NCBI GenBank assembly: GCA_037176705.1
Contig: CM073897.1
Span: 38,777,488-38,841,487, forward strand
Reading direction: 5' to 3'
DNA length: 64,000 nt
Source: Molossus alvarezi
Taxonomy: Eukaryota; Chordata; Mammalia; Chiroptera; Molossidae
This document shows, piece after piece, positions 23,135 through 34,984 of the stretch. The translations under genes and the position numbers were made by a program. How positions within the stretch are numbered: the first letter of the stretch is position 1; every line of letters starts with the position of its first letter. The notes below the pieces were generated by a model. It made no database searches and had not been told where the DNA came from. It saw only the letters and a list, made by a program, of their open reading frames with translations.

Positions 23135-23400
23135 GCATTTATTGAGTAAGTGCTGTGGTGATCACCATGGTTACTACAGAGACTACTGTTGGGTTAGGCA
23201 TAACCCTCTGTACACTGTCTCTGAGGACACCTATTTTATTCTCTTTATTATCATCTGTTTAATTTACTTTTTATGAGATTTTAAGCTATGGAGATGGGGC
23301 CCACAGCTTCCTTGTTCTCTTTATATCCCTAGTGACTAGCATGATATCTGACAAGTAGCAGGCATTCAGTAAATACTTATTGAATGAATGAAAAATGTGC
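23135..23400 (+). repeat. L2 3'-terminal fragment
   Basis: 'ggggcccacagcttccttgtt', 'tatccctagtgactagcatg' and 'cattcagtaaatacttattg' followed by 'aatgaatgaa' are a clear L2 3' terminus. Confidence 0.8.
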
Positions 23401-23469
23401 TTGAGATCTAAAGATCAGAATAGTAGTAGATGAATGCTCAAGGAAGAAAAAATAGAGTGTGCATAAGTG

Positions 23470-23940
23470 AGTCCTTAAAAAATCTTTATTGAGATATAAT
23501 TCACATAGTATAATTTTCACCCATACAATTCAATAATTAAAAAAATTTTTTTTCCATATTGATTTTAGAGAGAGAGGAAGAAAGAGGGAGAGATAGAAAC
23601 ATTGATGAGCGAGGACACTGATTGGCTGCTTCCTGCATGCACCACACTGGGGATTTGCCCCACAACCTGGCATGTGCCCTGACCAGGAGTTGAACCGGCG
23701 ACCTCATGGCACATGGGTCCATGATCAACCACTGAGCTACACCAGCCAGGACAATTCAATGATTTTTTAATGTAATCACAAGGTCATGCAATTACTACCA
23801 CAATCTAAGTTTAGAACATTTTCATCACCCCCTCACCCCTCCAAAAAACACCCCATACCCACTAGGAGTCTCTCGGTGTGCCCCTCCCCCCAATTACATA
23901 CATCCTCCTGCCCTAGGAAACCACTAATATGCCTTAGTTT
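23470..23940 (-). repeat. old L1 3'-end fragment, split by Ves
   Basis: 'tctttattgagatataattc', 'aattactaccacaatctaag' and 'acattttcatcaccccctc' are antisense old L1M. A Ves interrupts it at 23539-23750. Confidence 0.85.
23539..23750 (-). mobile_element. Ves SINE
   Basis: This is a complete minus-strand Ves of the subtype with the 'ccctgaccaggagttgaac' body. A 14-bp duplication flanks it (23525-23538 acaattcaataatt; 23751-23764 with one change). Confidence 0.94.
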
Positions 23941-24439
23941 TGGCAGGTACTATGCGGTATATATGTAAAGAGTTGCTTCCTTCTGAAGCTGTGAATTGTC
24001 TTAAAGGACTCCCTCACAATCCTACACGAAGGATGAGAAGGACCTGAGCCCGGCATTTTATCTAGGGCAGAGTCTGTCCAGATGCCATTGTTGGCTAGAG
24101 GGTAAGGAAGAAGCATCTTAGAAACAGGAGTATAAAGGCTGAGGGGAGTTGGTTGCTGCTGAGAAAAATTTGAACATACCTTAGGCTTATGGGCTCATTC
24201 AAAGACCAAGTTCCAAGTCTGAGCTCAGATACAATTAGAGCAAAACTTGAGACTATGAGACACCAAACATGAGGTCTGGTTTTAGAATTAAGATCCTTTG
24301 CTCTGAGAATTAGTTCCAGAAAGGCAGTCAGAGGACTTGTGGGAAGAATCTGGACACCTTAATAGAAGTTGATAGTGCATCTTGCATGCTTTGGGGAGAT
24401 TTGAATGGATGGAAAATCCAAGAGAAAAAATTTTAAAAA

Positions 24440-25110
24440 TGAATGTTAATTTTATTTGTCACCTATGTGAACCAAGTATTATTCCAGGCACTGGAGACAC
24501 AGCATCCAATAAAAAATCTGCTTCTCAGCCCTGGTTGGTTTGGCTCAGTGGTAGAGTGTCGGCCTGAGGACCAGAGAGTTGTGGGCACTCTGGTCCAGGG
24601 CACTTACCTGAGTTGTGGTTCAGTCTCCAGCCCTGGTCAGGGTTGTGAGGGGGGCAGCCAGTTGATGTGTTTCTCTCACCTCGGGTGAGGACTAAAAAAA
24701 AAATCTACTTCTCAAAACCTTACATTCTAGGGGGAAATACAGACAAAAAACAAGATCAATAATGAAAATACACATAGAATGTCAATGAAAATTAAGGTTA
24801 AAGGAAGAAATTACAACTGGAAAAAGAAAAAAAAAGCATGTTTTAGGTGTCAGGGAAGGAGGCGGTAATTTTATCTCATAACTGGGAGAGGCCTCACTGA
24901 GGCGCACGTTGAGGGACGGCCTGAGTAGGTGAGATAGTGAGCTGTCTGGATGTTGGGGGGAAAATTCCTTGCTGCAGTGAAAAGATCCCACACAGGGCAC
25001 TGTTTACGTTTTCCACAACTAGCAAGAAGGCTGGCATGACAAGAACGGATGGAGGGGAGCACTGTTGAGGATACTGCCAGGAAGGTAAAAGGCAAGGGCT
25101 AGGATAGCAC
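24440..25110. repeat. decayed ancient repeat hosting a Ves
   Basis: 'attattccaggcactggaga', 'aaccttacattctaggggga' and 'ggcctcactgaggcgca' are typical of a dispersed ancient mammalian repeat, L2-related in my recollection. It is interrupted by the Ves at 24528-24699. Confidence 0.5.
24528..24699 (+). mobile_element. Ves SINE, internally shortened
   Basis: Head and body are normal, but the CT-rich block is almost absent: 'gtgtttctctcacc' runs straight into 'tcgggtgaggact'. A 15-bp duplication flanks it (24513-24527 aaaatctgcttctca; 24700-24714 with one change). Confidence 0.93.
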
Positions 25111-25159
25111 CTTCTAGAAACCTGTAGAAAATTTAAGATGAGATGACAAGCCAAGTAAA

Positions 25160-25250
25160 ATTTTAGTTTTTAAAATCAGCTTTATTAAGGAATATTTTAC
25201 AGGTAGTACAATTTAATTATTTAAAATATACATTATAATAAGTATAATTT
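25160..25250 (-). repeat. old L1 3'-end fragment
   Basis: 'aatcagctttattaaggaat' followed by 'taattatttaaaatatac' resembles the antisense L1M 3' end. It is short and divergent. Confidence 0.5.
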
Positions 25251-25286
25251 CTCTCTTACCTGAATTTTTTTTTTTTTTTTTTTTTT

Positions 25287-26210
25287 ACCTTCAGGTCCCT
25301 TTGATTAGGAAGATGTGAGTTCCTAGTCCTCCAGGCAATGTTTTCTTCTTTTTGCTCCATGTCTATGTGTTGCAACTTCTAGTGCCTGAAAGATGACAAA
25401 GAGGGAGTGGTCAAACCCTTGGTCTTTCAAGCTGCTAAAAAAAATTGAGAGAAAATCAAATAACTGGGTAATAATAGTCATTCCTAATTCTTAAAATGGA
25501 ACTGGAGTTGGATCTACTTACTTACAGACCTCTTTCCTTTCTTCATTTTTGAATGACTTGGTAACCCCTCTCACTCATTCCATCACTTTTCTGTTTCCAG
25601 ACATAATCTCCCCTCCTCCAAAGCCATGCACCTCTGTCTGCCATCAAATTAGAATATCTGCTATTAAACTTCTGTTTTCTGGCTAAGGTCCACCACTTCT
25701 TAGATTTCTTTATTTCTGTCATCACTCCTGCCAGGTGGTTCTCTTTTTAAAGGCCAATTTATGTAAGAAGCAGTTTTTATTACTTCAGAAGTTACTGTGT
25801 ATATGAAGATACGTGAAAACAGCAACACATCTACTGAAAAGGAATGAGCAAAGGAAAGATAATTCAATTGATAAAAGATGTTAAAACACTATATATGCTC
25901 TAGTGGAGAGACAATTTGACACAAATTTTCTGAAAGACAGTTGGTCTATATATTTATATATATCATTATTTATATCATCTATCACTCTCTCTAGCTATTT
26001 ATAGATTTATCTATATCTACGTCTACATCTATAAGTTAATATCTAGTCTTATAATTTCATTTCTTTTGACCTATAACCTCTATTAGAGGGTCTTTCTATT
26101 TCTCCTTCATCATTCTGTATAGCAATCTTCCCTTAATCAGGTGCCAGAGGACCAGTGTGTATTCTGGGTACCAGAGACCTCCACTTCCCTCTAGCAAGTA
26201 TTTCATCTAA
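25287..26210. other. unassigned DNA
   Basis: No repeat family or gene is recognised. There is a T20-class homopolymer just before it (25267-25286). Confidence 0.35.
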
Positions 26211-26214
26211 TGGA

Positions 26215-26410
26215 ATTAAATAATCTGGCCCCATAACCTCTAGTTGTGTGATTTTAGGGAAGTCATTCAACCTTCACTGAGCCTAAATATTTCACCTGTA
26301 GAATAAGGTTGTTTTGAGATAAATAAAATAATAGATATGAATTATTTAGCATAAGGCATGGCTTATTTTAATCATCAGTATATTTGTAATTATCATTATT
26401 ACTATTAATG
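26215..26410 (+). repeat. MIR SINE
   Basis: 'tgtgtgattttagggaagtca', 'cactgagcctaaatatttcac' and 'ctgtagaataaggttgtttt' match the MIR core and 3' half. Confidence 0.8.
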
Positions 26411-26534
26411 TTATTATTTGGAGGATTTGGAGTAGTAAAAATTGGAAAACAGTATAAATATGCAACAAAATTAGTTAAACTCCAGCCTACTGATATGAGA
26501 ATATATTTGAATAACAAAAAAGTTTATGACTTTA

Positions 26535-26984
26535 TTTTATTAAAATATGTTTTTATTATTATTATTTTTTAAGATAAAGGAATGAAGAGAGAGATAGAAA
26601 CATTGATGTTAAAAAGAAACATCCATTGCCCGGCCGGTGTGGCTCAGTGGTTGACTGTCAACCAATGCACCAAGAGGTCACCAGTTCGATTCCCGGTCAG
26701 GACACATGCCCAGGTTGTGGGCCAAATTCCCAGGGTGGGGCATGCAGGAGGCAGCCAATCGATGTTCTCTCTCATTTATTTTTCTATCTCTCTCTCCCGC
26801 TCCCTTCCTCCCTCTCTAAAAATCAATAAAGTAAAAAAATATATATTTAAAAAAACAACAACAACATCCATTGACTGCCTCCTGCCTACTTTCTACTGGG
26901 GATCAAGCCTGCAACCTGGGAATCAAACTGGGACCTCTCATTCTGTGGGCTGGTGCTCAATCCACTGAGCCACATTGGCTGGGC
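26535..26984 (-). mobile_element. older Ves SINE, split by a younger Ves
   Basis: The minus-strand tail and GA-rich part lie at 26535-26628 and the body and head at 26874-26984. A 15-bp duplication flanks the whole (26520-26534 aagtttatgacttta; 26985-26999 with one change). The head reads 'ctgagccacattggctgggc' on the plus strand. Confidence 0.9.
26629..26862 (+). mobile_element. Ves SINE nested inside another Ves
   Basis: This is a complete plus-strand Ves with its own 11-bp duplication aacatccattg (26618-26628 and 26863-26873). It lies head to head with the older host copy, so the RNA from either would form a long hairpin. Confidence 0.94.
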
Positions 26985-27272
26985 AAGTTTGTGACTTTAG
27001 TTCCCAGTAATAGCAGAGTGGGTAATTTGGTCTAATTTTACAATCTTGAAAATATAGACAAAATACAAAAATAAATCTGTTTACAGATATTGGAGAATGA
27101 ACAACACAGTGTAAAATTAATAACCAGGAACTGCAGAAAAGTGAAGCCCAGAAATTTGAGCCTATCATTTAGGACCACTTTTCCCTGGGGGAGTTTGCTT
27201 TTCCCAGGAAGGTGTTAAGACCAAGATCAGGCAAACATAATTTTTTATTTTTATTTATTTTTACTTTTTTTT

Positions 27273-27493
27273 ATTTGAAAAAAAATTTTTTTTATTGATT
27301 TTACAGAGAGAGAAAGGGAGAGGTAGGGAGAGATGGAAACACTGATGAGAAAGAACATCAACTGGTTGCCTCCTGCATGCTTCCCACTGAGGATTTGGCC
27401 CACAACCTGGGCATATGCCCTGACCAGGAATTGAACTGGCAACCTCTTGGTGCATGGGTTGACGCTCAACTACTGAGCCACACCAGCCAGGCT
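27273..27493 (-). mobile_element. Ves SINE
   Basis: This is a complete minus-strand copy of the 'ccctgaccaggaattgaact' subtype. The flanks are T-rich and I cannot define the duplication with confidence. Confidence 0.9.
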
Positions 27494-27523
27494 ACACCTT
27501 TTTATTTTTAAACAAAGATTTTT

Positions 27524-28428
27524 TTTCCTGCAAAAACCTTTATTGTTTCCATTTGATCCAATGAATGGAAGAGGGCTCCAGGAAGGTTAAAAGGATTGCT
27601 AGTGGTTTCGGGGAGAGGCTCAGGAAAAAGCCAGATACCAGGATAATTCAGAGGGGTCCCTCAAAAGCCTCTGGGCTCTAAAGGCTCCTAGTCATGCTTG
27701 AGGATAAGCCTTTTTAAGAGGTACCCTCCCAGACCAGCTTGGGGGCTGGCCAGCCTGTGGAGGTTAGTCAGGTGATCACCCACCTTCTTGATGAGTTTCA
27801 CCTCCTCACCTAGGAAGTGGTTCTCATAGAGGTCACAGATAAGGTCTGTGTGGGCAGATCTTAGGGTATGCAGATTCCAAAGGGCCTGGTTCAGGTTCTT
27901 CTCCATGACCATGGCAGCTTCCATGGCATCCTGAGTTTTATCCTGCTCATCTTGGGAAGGTTTCTGCATGTCCTGGACGAGTGTGCAGCCACTGGGCTGG
28001 TTTTGCATCTTTAAGAAACATTGGGAACTTCTCAGCCAACTTGCAGAAGAGGTGGCCCACACCCTCCAGAGCCACATCATCATGATTGAAATAGAAGCCT
28101 GGAGAGAGGCAGCTGCAGGAGGCCCACAGATGCAGGTTGACCAGACAGTTGGTTGACAGCAGCTTCCACGTTAGTGGAATAATTTTGATAAATTTGGGAG
28201 TTCATGGTTGTTTGGCAATAAGGAGTTAAAGTAAAAAAACAAACAAACAAAAAAACAACAGTGTTGGCTGGTCTTGGAGGCTGAGGATGGATGAGGTGGT
28301 TCTGAGGGTGGTGACTGGAAAAGAGGTTGGAGGTGATCAGAGGCTAGAAGAAGGGTCATCCCTAGGTCTGTTCCATCCAAACACCTTGGAAGCAAGAAAC
28401 AGATCTGGGGGACCACCAAGGGCACTGC
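27524..28428 (-). pseudogene. FTL: Ferritin light chain processed pseudogene
   Basis: Ferritin light chain is the iron-nucleating subunit of the cytosolic ferritin shell. This copy is an intronless reverse transcript of the whole mRNA. The 5'UTR runs 28428-28206, the ATG lies at 28205 and the reading continues [18 protein letters not shown]. Later come [13 protein letters not shown] and [16 protein letters not shown], and the end is LKHD with a stop at 27688. The 3'UTR has an AATAAA signal about 20 bp before the poly(A). The coding span is 518 bp against about 528 normally, with frameshifts near 28150 and 28020, so it is dead. A 13-bp duplication aacaaagaKtttt flanks it (27511-27523 and 28429-28441). 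It abuts the 3' end of an old L1. Confidence 0.95.
28370..28400 (-). promoter_or_regulatory. degenerate iron-responsive element
   Basis: In the 5'UTR of the FTL pseudogene the minus strand reads gtttcttgcttcc, then aaggtgt, then ttggatggaac. This is the position and stem of the ferritin IRE, the RNA hairpin bound by IRP1/IRP2. The canonical CAGTGN loop has become AAGGTG, so binding is not expected. Confidence 0.85.
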
Positions 28429-28441
28429 AACAAAGAGTTTT

Positions 28442-30395
28442 AAAAAAGCAGTTTTAGGTTCACAACAAGATTGAGAGGAAGGTACAGAGATTTTTTATAT
28501 AGCCCCTACCTCCCAACATAGGCATTGTCTCCTCACTAGAATGGTGCATTTTTTCCCCAAAGATGAACCTATATTGACACATCATATTCACCCCAACTCC
28601 TTCAGTGACCTTAGGGTTCACTCTTGGTGTTGTAGAGTCTATGGGTTTGGAAAAATATATAATGACATATATCCACAAATATAATATATAGAATATTTTC
28701 ACTGCCATAAAAATCCTCTGTGTTCTGACTATATATTTCCTGCCACTCACCATCCCCAACCCAACAGCATCCACTGATCTTTTTATTGTCTCCATAGTTT
28801 TGCCAGAATGCTGTGTATCCCACTATTATGTTTGTAGCCTTTCAGAGTGGCTCCTCTCACGTAATAGTATACATTTAAGATTCTTCCATGTCTTTTTATG
28901 GCTTGGTAGATTTTTTTTATAAACATAGAATAATATATATATATATATAATTTATAATATATATATATATACTATATATAGAAATAAAAATATGTAATAT
29001 ATATAATATATATTATATATATATATATATATTTTATCCTCACCCGAGGACATTTTTTTGCATTTATCTTCAGATAGAGCAGGAGGGAGAGAGGGGGGAA
29101 GAGAGAGAGAGAAACATCGACATGAAAGAGACATATCGAGTGGTTGCCACCCACATGACCCCAACCAGGGCCGGGGAAAAACTACAACAAAGGTACGTGC
29201 CCTTAGCAGGGACCAAACCCGGGACTCTCTGGTCTGCGGTCCAATGCTCTAACCACTGAGCAAAACTGGCCAGGGCAACACAGAATAATATTTCATTGTA
29301 TGGATGTACCACAGTTTATTTATCCATTCAGCTACTGAAGGACATATTGGTTGCTTCCAAATGTTGGCAATTGTGAATAAAGCTTCTATAAATATTTGTA
29401 CGCAGGTTTTTGTGTGACATGAATTTTCCACTATTTGGGGTAAATCCCAAGAGTGTAATAGCTGTATCATATGATAAGAGTGTGTTTAGCTTTTTAAGAC
29501 ATTACCAAACTGTCTTTCAAAGTATCTGTACCATTTTGCATTTCCACTAGCAATGGATGAGAGTTCTTGTTACTTCACTATCCTCACCAGCATTTATTGT
29601 TGTCAGTGTTCTGGAGTTTGACCATGTCAATAGGTGATTAGTGGTATCTTGTTGTTTTGATTTGCATTTACCTGATTACTTAAGCTGTTGATCATATTAT
29701 TATTTGCCATCTGCATATATTCTTAGATGATGTATCTGTTAAAGTCTTTGGCCATTTTTTAATCAAGTTATTTGTTTTCTCGTTGCAGAGTTTTACGATT
29801 TATTTGTATATTTTGCATAAAAGTCCTTTATCAGATGTGTCTTCTGTAAATATTTTCTGCCAGTCTGTTGCTTGTCTTCTAATTCTCTTGCTATTGTCTT
29901 TTGGAGAGAAGATTTAAACATTTTTAATGAAGTACAGCTTATCAATTATTTCTTTCATGGATGATGTTTTTTGATATTGTATCTAAACAGGCATCACCAA
30001 ACCCAAGGTTATTTAGATTCCTTTATATTATCTCCTAGATGTTTTATAGTTTTGCATTTTACGTTTAGGTCTGAGAACTATTTGAGTTTATTTTTGTAAA
30101 GAATGTAGGTTCTGTGTCTAGATTCGCTTTTTTTTTTTGCATGTGAATATCCATTTGTTTCAGTACCATTCGTTGAAGAGGCTATCTTTGCTCCATTGCA
30201 TTGCCTTTTTTCCTTTGCCAAAGGTCAATGGATTATATTTATGGAGGTCTATTTTTGGGCTCTCTATTCTGTTCCATTGATTTATTTGTCTATTATTTTA
30301 CCAATACCACACTGTATTGATTACTGTAGCTTTATAGTAAGTCTTGAAATCAGGTAGCATCAGTCCTCTGAATTTTTTATTCTCCTTCACTAAAC
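28442..30395 (-). repeat. old L1 (L1M class), 3'UTR and ORF2 3' end
   Basis: The left end reads 'aaaagcagttttaggttcac', the antisense 3' terminus of an L1MA/MB-type element. ORF2 antisense phrases follow ('ccattcagctactgaaggac', 'ggccattttttaatcaag', 'tcaataggtgattagtggta'). About 1.6 kb of L1 remains once the embedded Ves is discounted. It is heavily mutated. Confidence 0.9.
28937..29276 (-). mobile_element. Ves SINE with (TA)n tail
   Basis: This is a young minus-strand Ves. Its tail, at 28937-29035, has turned into about 100 bp of TA-rich repeats. A 15-bp duplication flanks it (28922-28936 aacatagaataatat; 29277-29291 with one change). Confidence 0.94.
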
Positions 30396-30429
30396 ACTGT
30401 TTAGGGACTTAGAGGTCTCATGCTCCTGT

Positions 30430-30640
30430 TTCTGGCCAGTGACTAGAGAGCAGTGGGAGGAAGCCCAAGCTTGGCTTTGGAAAACAGACTAAAATCTTGA
30501 CTCCCCTGCACACAATTTTTTTTTTTCTCATCTTTAAAGTCAGAATAATAGAATATATAATACAGAATGTTGGGGCATTTTAATTGATTCAATATTTGTG
30601 AAAATTCTTGGTAAGGTGCCTAATATATTAAATGCATTTT
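30430..30640 (+). repeat. possible MIR fragment
   Basis: 'tctcatctttaaagtcagaat' and 'gtaaggtgcctaatatatta' are weak MIR 3' phrases. It is very divergent. Confidence 0.4.
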
Positions 30641-30839
30641 TTTTCCCTTTTCAATTTAATTATTACAAAGCAACATAAGGAAAATGTAAGTTAATCAACT
30701 CAAAGCTATAACCAAAGACTGGGTAAAGGTTATCCAAATGATTTACCCACACTGACATTTCTAGTTTAAAGATAGTACAATAATTAGTATTATGCTTTTA
30801 CATTAAGAATGCACATTATAATTTGTATAACTACTAAAA

Positions 30840-31376
30840 TAATTCAAACTTGTAAACCTGTAAGGGAGGATATAATAATGAAATTACTAATTCAACAGAA
30901 TAAAGAAAAAGTGATAAGTAGAAATACGGTGTTAGCAAAACAAATATAAACTACTTAGCAATTAGGTCCCTATACATCAGTAATTATTTTTAATATAAAT
31001 GGTGTAAATTTTTCAGAAAAATATAAAAATTTTTAGATTGAATTGAAAACAGATTCAACAACTCAAATTTAGCAGTTTTATAAGAAACACAAGGAGGCAA
31101 AAACTTAGAAAATCAAATGATGGAAAAATGTGTGCTATATAAACACTAAGTGAAGGAGTGTCTTTTTGTAACTATATGAATATCAAAAAAAGACTTAGGG
31201 AAAAATTATAAGGGGTAAATACAAATGTTCTATAATGAGAAACAGGTTTAATTCATCATTATGATATGATAATTCTAAATTTGTATGCATCCAATGAAAT
31301 AACCTCAATATTTAATGTGAAATCTAACAAATCTAAAAAATAAAAATAAAAAAATCCATAAATTTGGGGGAGATTT
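30840..31376 (+). repeat. old L1 ORF2 (endonuclease region), left part
   Basis: 'ttttaatataaatggtgtaaa' and later 'gtatgcatccaatgaaataacc' correspond to the sense strand of the L1 endonuclease region. The copy resumes at 36524 on the far side of L1-B. Confidence 0.7.
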
Positions 31377-31624
31377 TAAAATCATTCTTATTTTAATTAA
31401 TTAATTTTTGTGGCAGATGTTACTGCTTTTCCCCCCACTGATTTCTCCTTTCCCTTCCCTCCCCACCCTGTCCCCATTTGTTGTCCATGTCCATTGTTCA
31501 TGCACACATGCATATAAGTTCTGTGGTTTATCTCTCCCTCACCACTGCTTCTTCTGGAGATTGTCAGTCTGTACCCCACTTCCACGTCTCTGGGACTACC
31601 CCATTCCTCAGACTGTTATGTTCA

Positions 31625-34600
31625 TTCCACAAATAAGTGAAACCATATGATACTTGTCTTTCTCTGTTTGGCTTGTTTCACTTAGGATAATACTTTTCAG
31701 GACCCTCCATGTAGTCTCAAAGGATAATAGATCTTTCTTTCTTATAGCTGCATAGTACTCCATTGTGTATATGTACCACTGCTTTTTTATCCATTCGTCT
31801 ATTGATAAAAATTTGGGCTGATTCTAGATATTAGCTATTGTAAATAGTGCTGCCACAAACATGGGGGTACATATATTCTTTCTGATTGGTGTTTCAGGCT
31901 TCTTAGGGTATATTCCTAGAAATGGGATCACTGGGTCAAATGGCAGTTTAATTTTTGAGGTAACACCATATTTTTTCCACAGTAGCTGCACCAGTCTGCA
32001 TTCCCAGCAGCAGTGTACTAGAGAGTCTCCTTTTCTATACACCCTTGCCAACACTTGTTGTTTAATGATTTGTTGATGGCGGCCATTCTGATAGGTGTGA
32101 GGTGATACCACATTGTTGTTTTAATTTACATCTCTCTGATGATTAGTGATGTTGAGCATTTCTTCATATGTTTCTTAGCCAGTTGTATGCCCAGTTTGGA
32201 GAGGTTTCTATTTAGATCCTCTGCCCATTTTTTAATTGGGTTCTTTGTCTTCATTTTGTTGAATTGTATGAGCACACTATATATATTGGAAATTAATCCC
32301 TTATCTGAGCATTGGCAATTATGCTCTCCCATACAATGGGTGGCCTTTCCATTTTGATGATTGTATCTTTTGCTGTGCAGAAGCTTTTGAGTTTGATGTA
32401 GTCTCATGTGTTCATTTTCTTCTTTGTTTCTGTTGCCTTAGGTGATGTATCAGTGAAAATTCTGCTGCGTATGATGTCTGAAATTTTGTTGCCTACAGTT
32501 TCTTCAAGGATTTTTATGGATTCATGAGTCACATTTAAGTCTTGAATCCATTTTGAGTTTATTCTTGTGTAGGGTGTAAGCTGATGGTCTAGTTTCATTT
32601 TTGTGCATGTAGCTGTCCAATTTTCCCAGCACCATTTATTAAAGAGGCTGTCTTTACTCCACTGTATGCTCTTGCCACCTTTGTCAAATATTAATTGAGC
32701 ATATTGCCTTGGGTCCATTTCTGGGTTCTCTGTTCTGTTCCACTGGTCCATATGCCTGTTCTTGTGCCAGTACCAGGCTGTTTTAATTACAGTGGCATTG
32801 TAGTATAACCTGAAATCTGATAATGTGATTCCCCTACGTTGTTCTTTTTCAAGATTGTTGTGGGTATTTGAGGTCTTTTTTTGGTTCCATATGAACTTTT
32901 GAAGTATTTGTTCTAGTTCTGTGAAGTATGTCATTGGAATTTTGGTGGAGATTGCATTGAATCTATAGATTGCTTTGGGTAGTATGGACATTTTAATGAT
33001 GTTAATTCTTCCAATCCATGAACAAGGTATGGCTTCCACTTTTTTATATCTTCCTTTATTTCTTTTTACAATGACCTGTAGTTTTCTGCAAATAGGTTCT
33101 TTATTTCTTTGGTTAAGTTTATTACTAGGTATCTTAATTTGTTTTGCCACAATGGTAAATGGGATTGTTTTCTTTGTTTCTCTTTCTGTGAGTTCATCAT
33201 TGGTTTATAAGAATGCCATTGATTTCTTGCCATTAATTTTATATCCTGCTATTTTGCCAAATTTATTTATTAAGTCTAGTAAATTTTTTTTATTTATTTT
33301 TTTTTTTTATTTTTTATTTTTTTTTTTTTTATCCTCACCCGAGGACATTTTTCCATTTTTTTTGTTCAGGTAGAGTGGGGGGGAGAGAGAGGAACAGAGA
33401 GAGAGAGAGAAACATCGACGTGAAAGGGACACATCGAGTGGCTGCCACCCGCACAACCGACCAGGGCCGGGGACAAACTGCAACCGAGGTACGTGCCCTT
33501 AGCGGGAACCGAACCCGGGTCTCTCCTGACTGCAGGCCGACGCTCTAACCGCTGAGCCAAACCGGCCAGGGCAAGTCTAGTAAATTTTTGATGGAGTCTT
33601 TGGGGTTTTCTACTTATAGTATCATGTCATCTGAAAATAATGACAGTTTCACTTCCTCCTTTCAAATTTGGACCCCTTTTATTTTTTCTTCATGTCTGAT
33701 TGCTGTGGCTAAGACCTCCATCATTCTTGTATATCTCTTTGAAAAACCAACTCTTTGTTTCATTGATCTTTTGAAATTTTTTTTTTACCTCTATGTCATT
33801 TATTTCTGCTCTGATCTTTACTATTTCCTTCCTTCTATTTGCTCTGGGGTTTTCTTTTTGTTTGCTCTCTAGTTCTTTAAGTTGTGAAGTTGGTAGTCTA
33901 TTAGAGATTTTTCTTGTTTTTTGAGGTAGGCCTGTAGTGCTATGAACTTCCCTCTCAGAACTGCTTTCATTGCATCCCATAGATTTTGTGTTGTTGTGTC
34001 TTCATTTTCATTGGTTTCAAAAAAGTTTTAAATTTTATCCTTGATTTTCTCAGTAACCCATTAAGTGTTTAACAACATGCTATTTAGCCTCCATATGTTC
34101 AAATGTCTTTGCATGTTCTTGTTGCAATTGAATTCTAGTTTCATGCCATTGTGATCTGAGAAGATGCTTGCTATGATTTCAATCTTCTTGAACTTGTAGA
34201 GACTTAGTTTGTTTCCTAACATGTGATCTGTCTTTGAGAATGTCCCATGTGCACTTGAGAAGAATGCAAATTCTATAGTTTTGGGGTGTAATTCTCTGTG
34301 GATATCTATTAAATCCATTTGGTCTAGTGCTTCCTTTAGAGTCTCTGTTTCCTTGCTATTTTTTTGTCTAGAGGATCTATCCAGTGATGTCAGCGGGTTG
34401 TTGAAGTCCCCTGCTATTATTGTATTGCTATCGATTTCTCCTTTGAAGTCTTCCAGAAGATTTTTAATATATTTTGGTGCTCCTGTATTGGGTGCATATA
34501 TGTTTACCAAGGTTGTATCTTCCTGTTGGATAGATCCTTTCAATATTATGCAGTAGCCTTCTTTGTCTCTAGTTATGGCCTTCATTTTGAAATCTATTTT

Positions 34601-34837
34601 ATCAGATATGAGTATTACTACCCCAGCTTTTTTTTCCTTTTTGTTTGCTTGGAAGGTTTTTTCCTATCCCTTCACTTTCAACCTAATTGAGTCTTTTGTC
34701 GTGAGGTGGGTCTCTTGTCAACAACATATAGATGACTCATGCTTTCTTATCCGATCAGCTACTCCGTGTCTTTTTATGGGAGCATTCAATCCATTTACAT
34801 TTAAGGTGATTATTGATATGTACTTATTTATTGCCAT
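31625..34837 (-). pseudogene. L1-B ORF2, deleted in the reverse transcriptase
   Basis: The start codon lies at 34837. The endonuclease segment keeps the GDFNNP equivalent of the catalytic GDFNT (within 34585-34061). At 33721 the sequence jumps so that about 896 bp present in L1-A (its 2550-3445) are missing, removing much of the RT finger and palm. The active-site box survives in altered form: FADD reads FSDD, from plus-strand bases near 33630. There are further stops and frameshifts. The C-terminal region ends near 31625. Confidence 0.88.
33289..33572 (-). mobile_element. young Ves SINE in L1-B ORF2
   Basis: Near-consensus, CpG-rich minus-strand copy. A perfect 17-bp duplication aagtctagtaaattttt flanks it (33272-33288 and 33573-33589). 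The tail is T-rich on the plus strand and contains several interruptions. A second Ves sits at the equivalent base of L1-D. Confidence 0.96.
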
Positions 34838-34984
34838 TTTTGTTTAGTGTGGCTATATTATTTTTTCCTATTTCTTCTACTATTCATAGCAGTTTTTTAA
34901 ACATTTCTTGCAGTGCTGGTTCAGTGCTAATGTGTTCCCTTCGCCTTTTTTTTTTTTTTTTTTTTGTCTGGGAAGCTCTTTATT

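Noticed and set aside
27240..27500. A target duplication for the Ves at 27273-27493
   Set aside because: Both flanks are T-rich, so the apparent match cannot be told from low complexity.
27688..28205. Ferritin light chain as a functional gene
   Set aside because: No introns, frameshifts near both 28150 and 28020, a poly(A) at the end and target duplications show it is a processed pseudogene.
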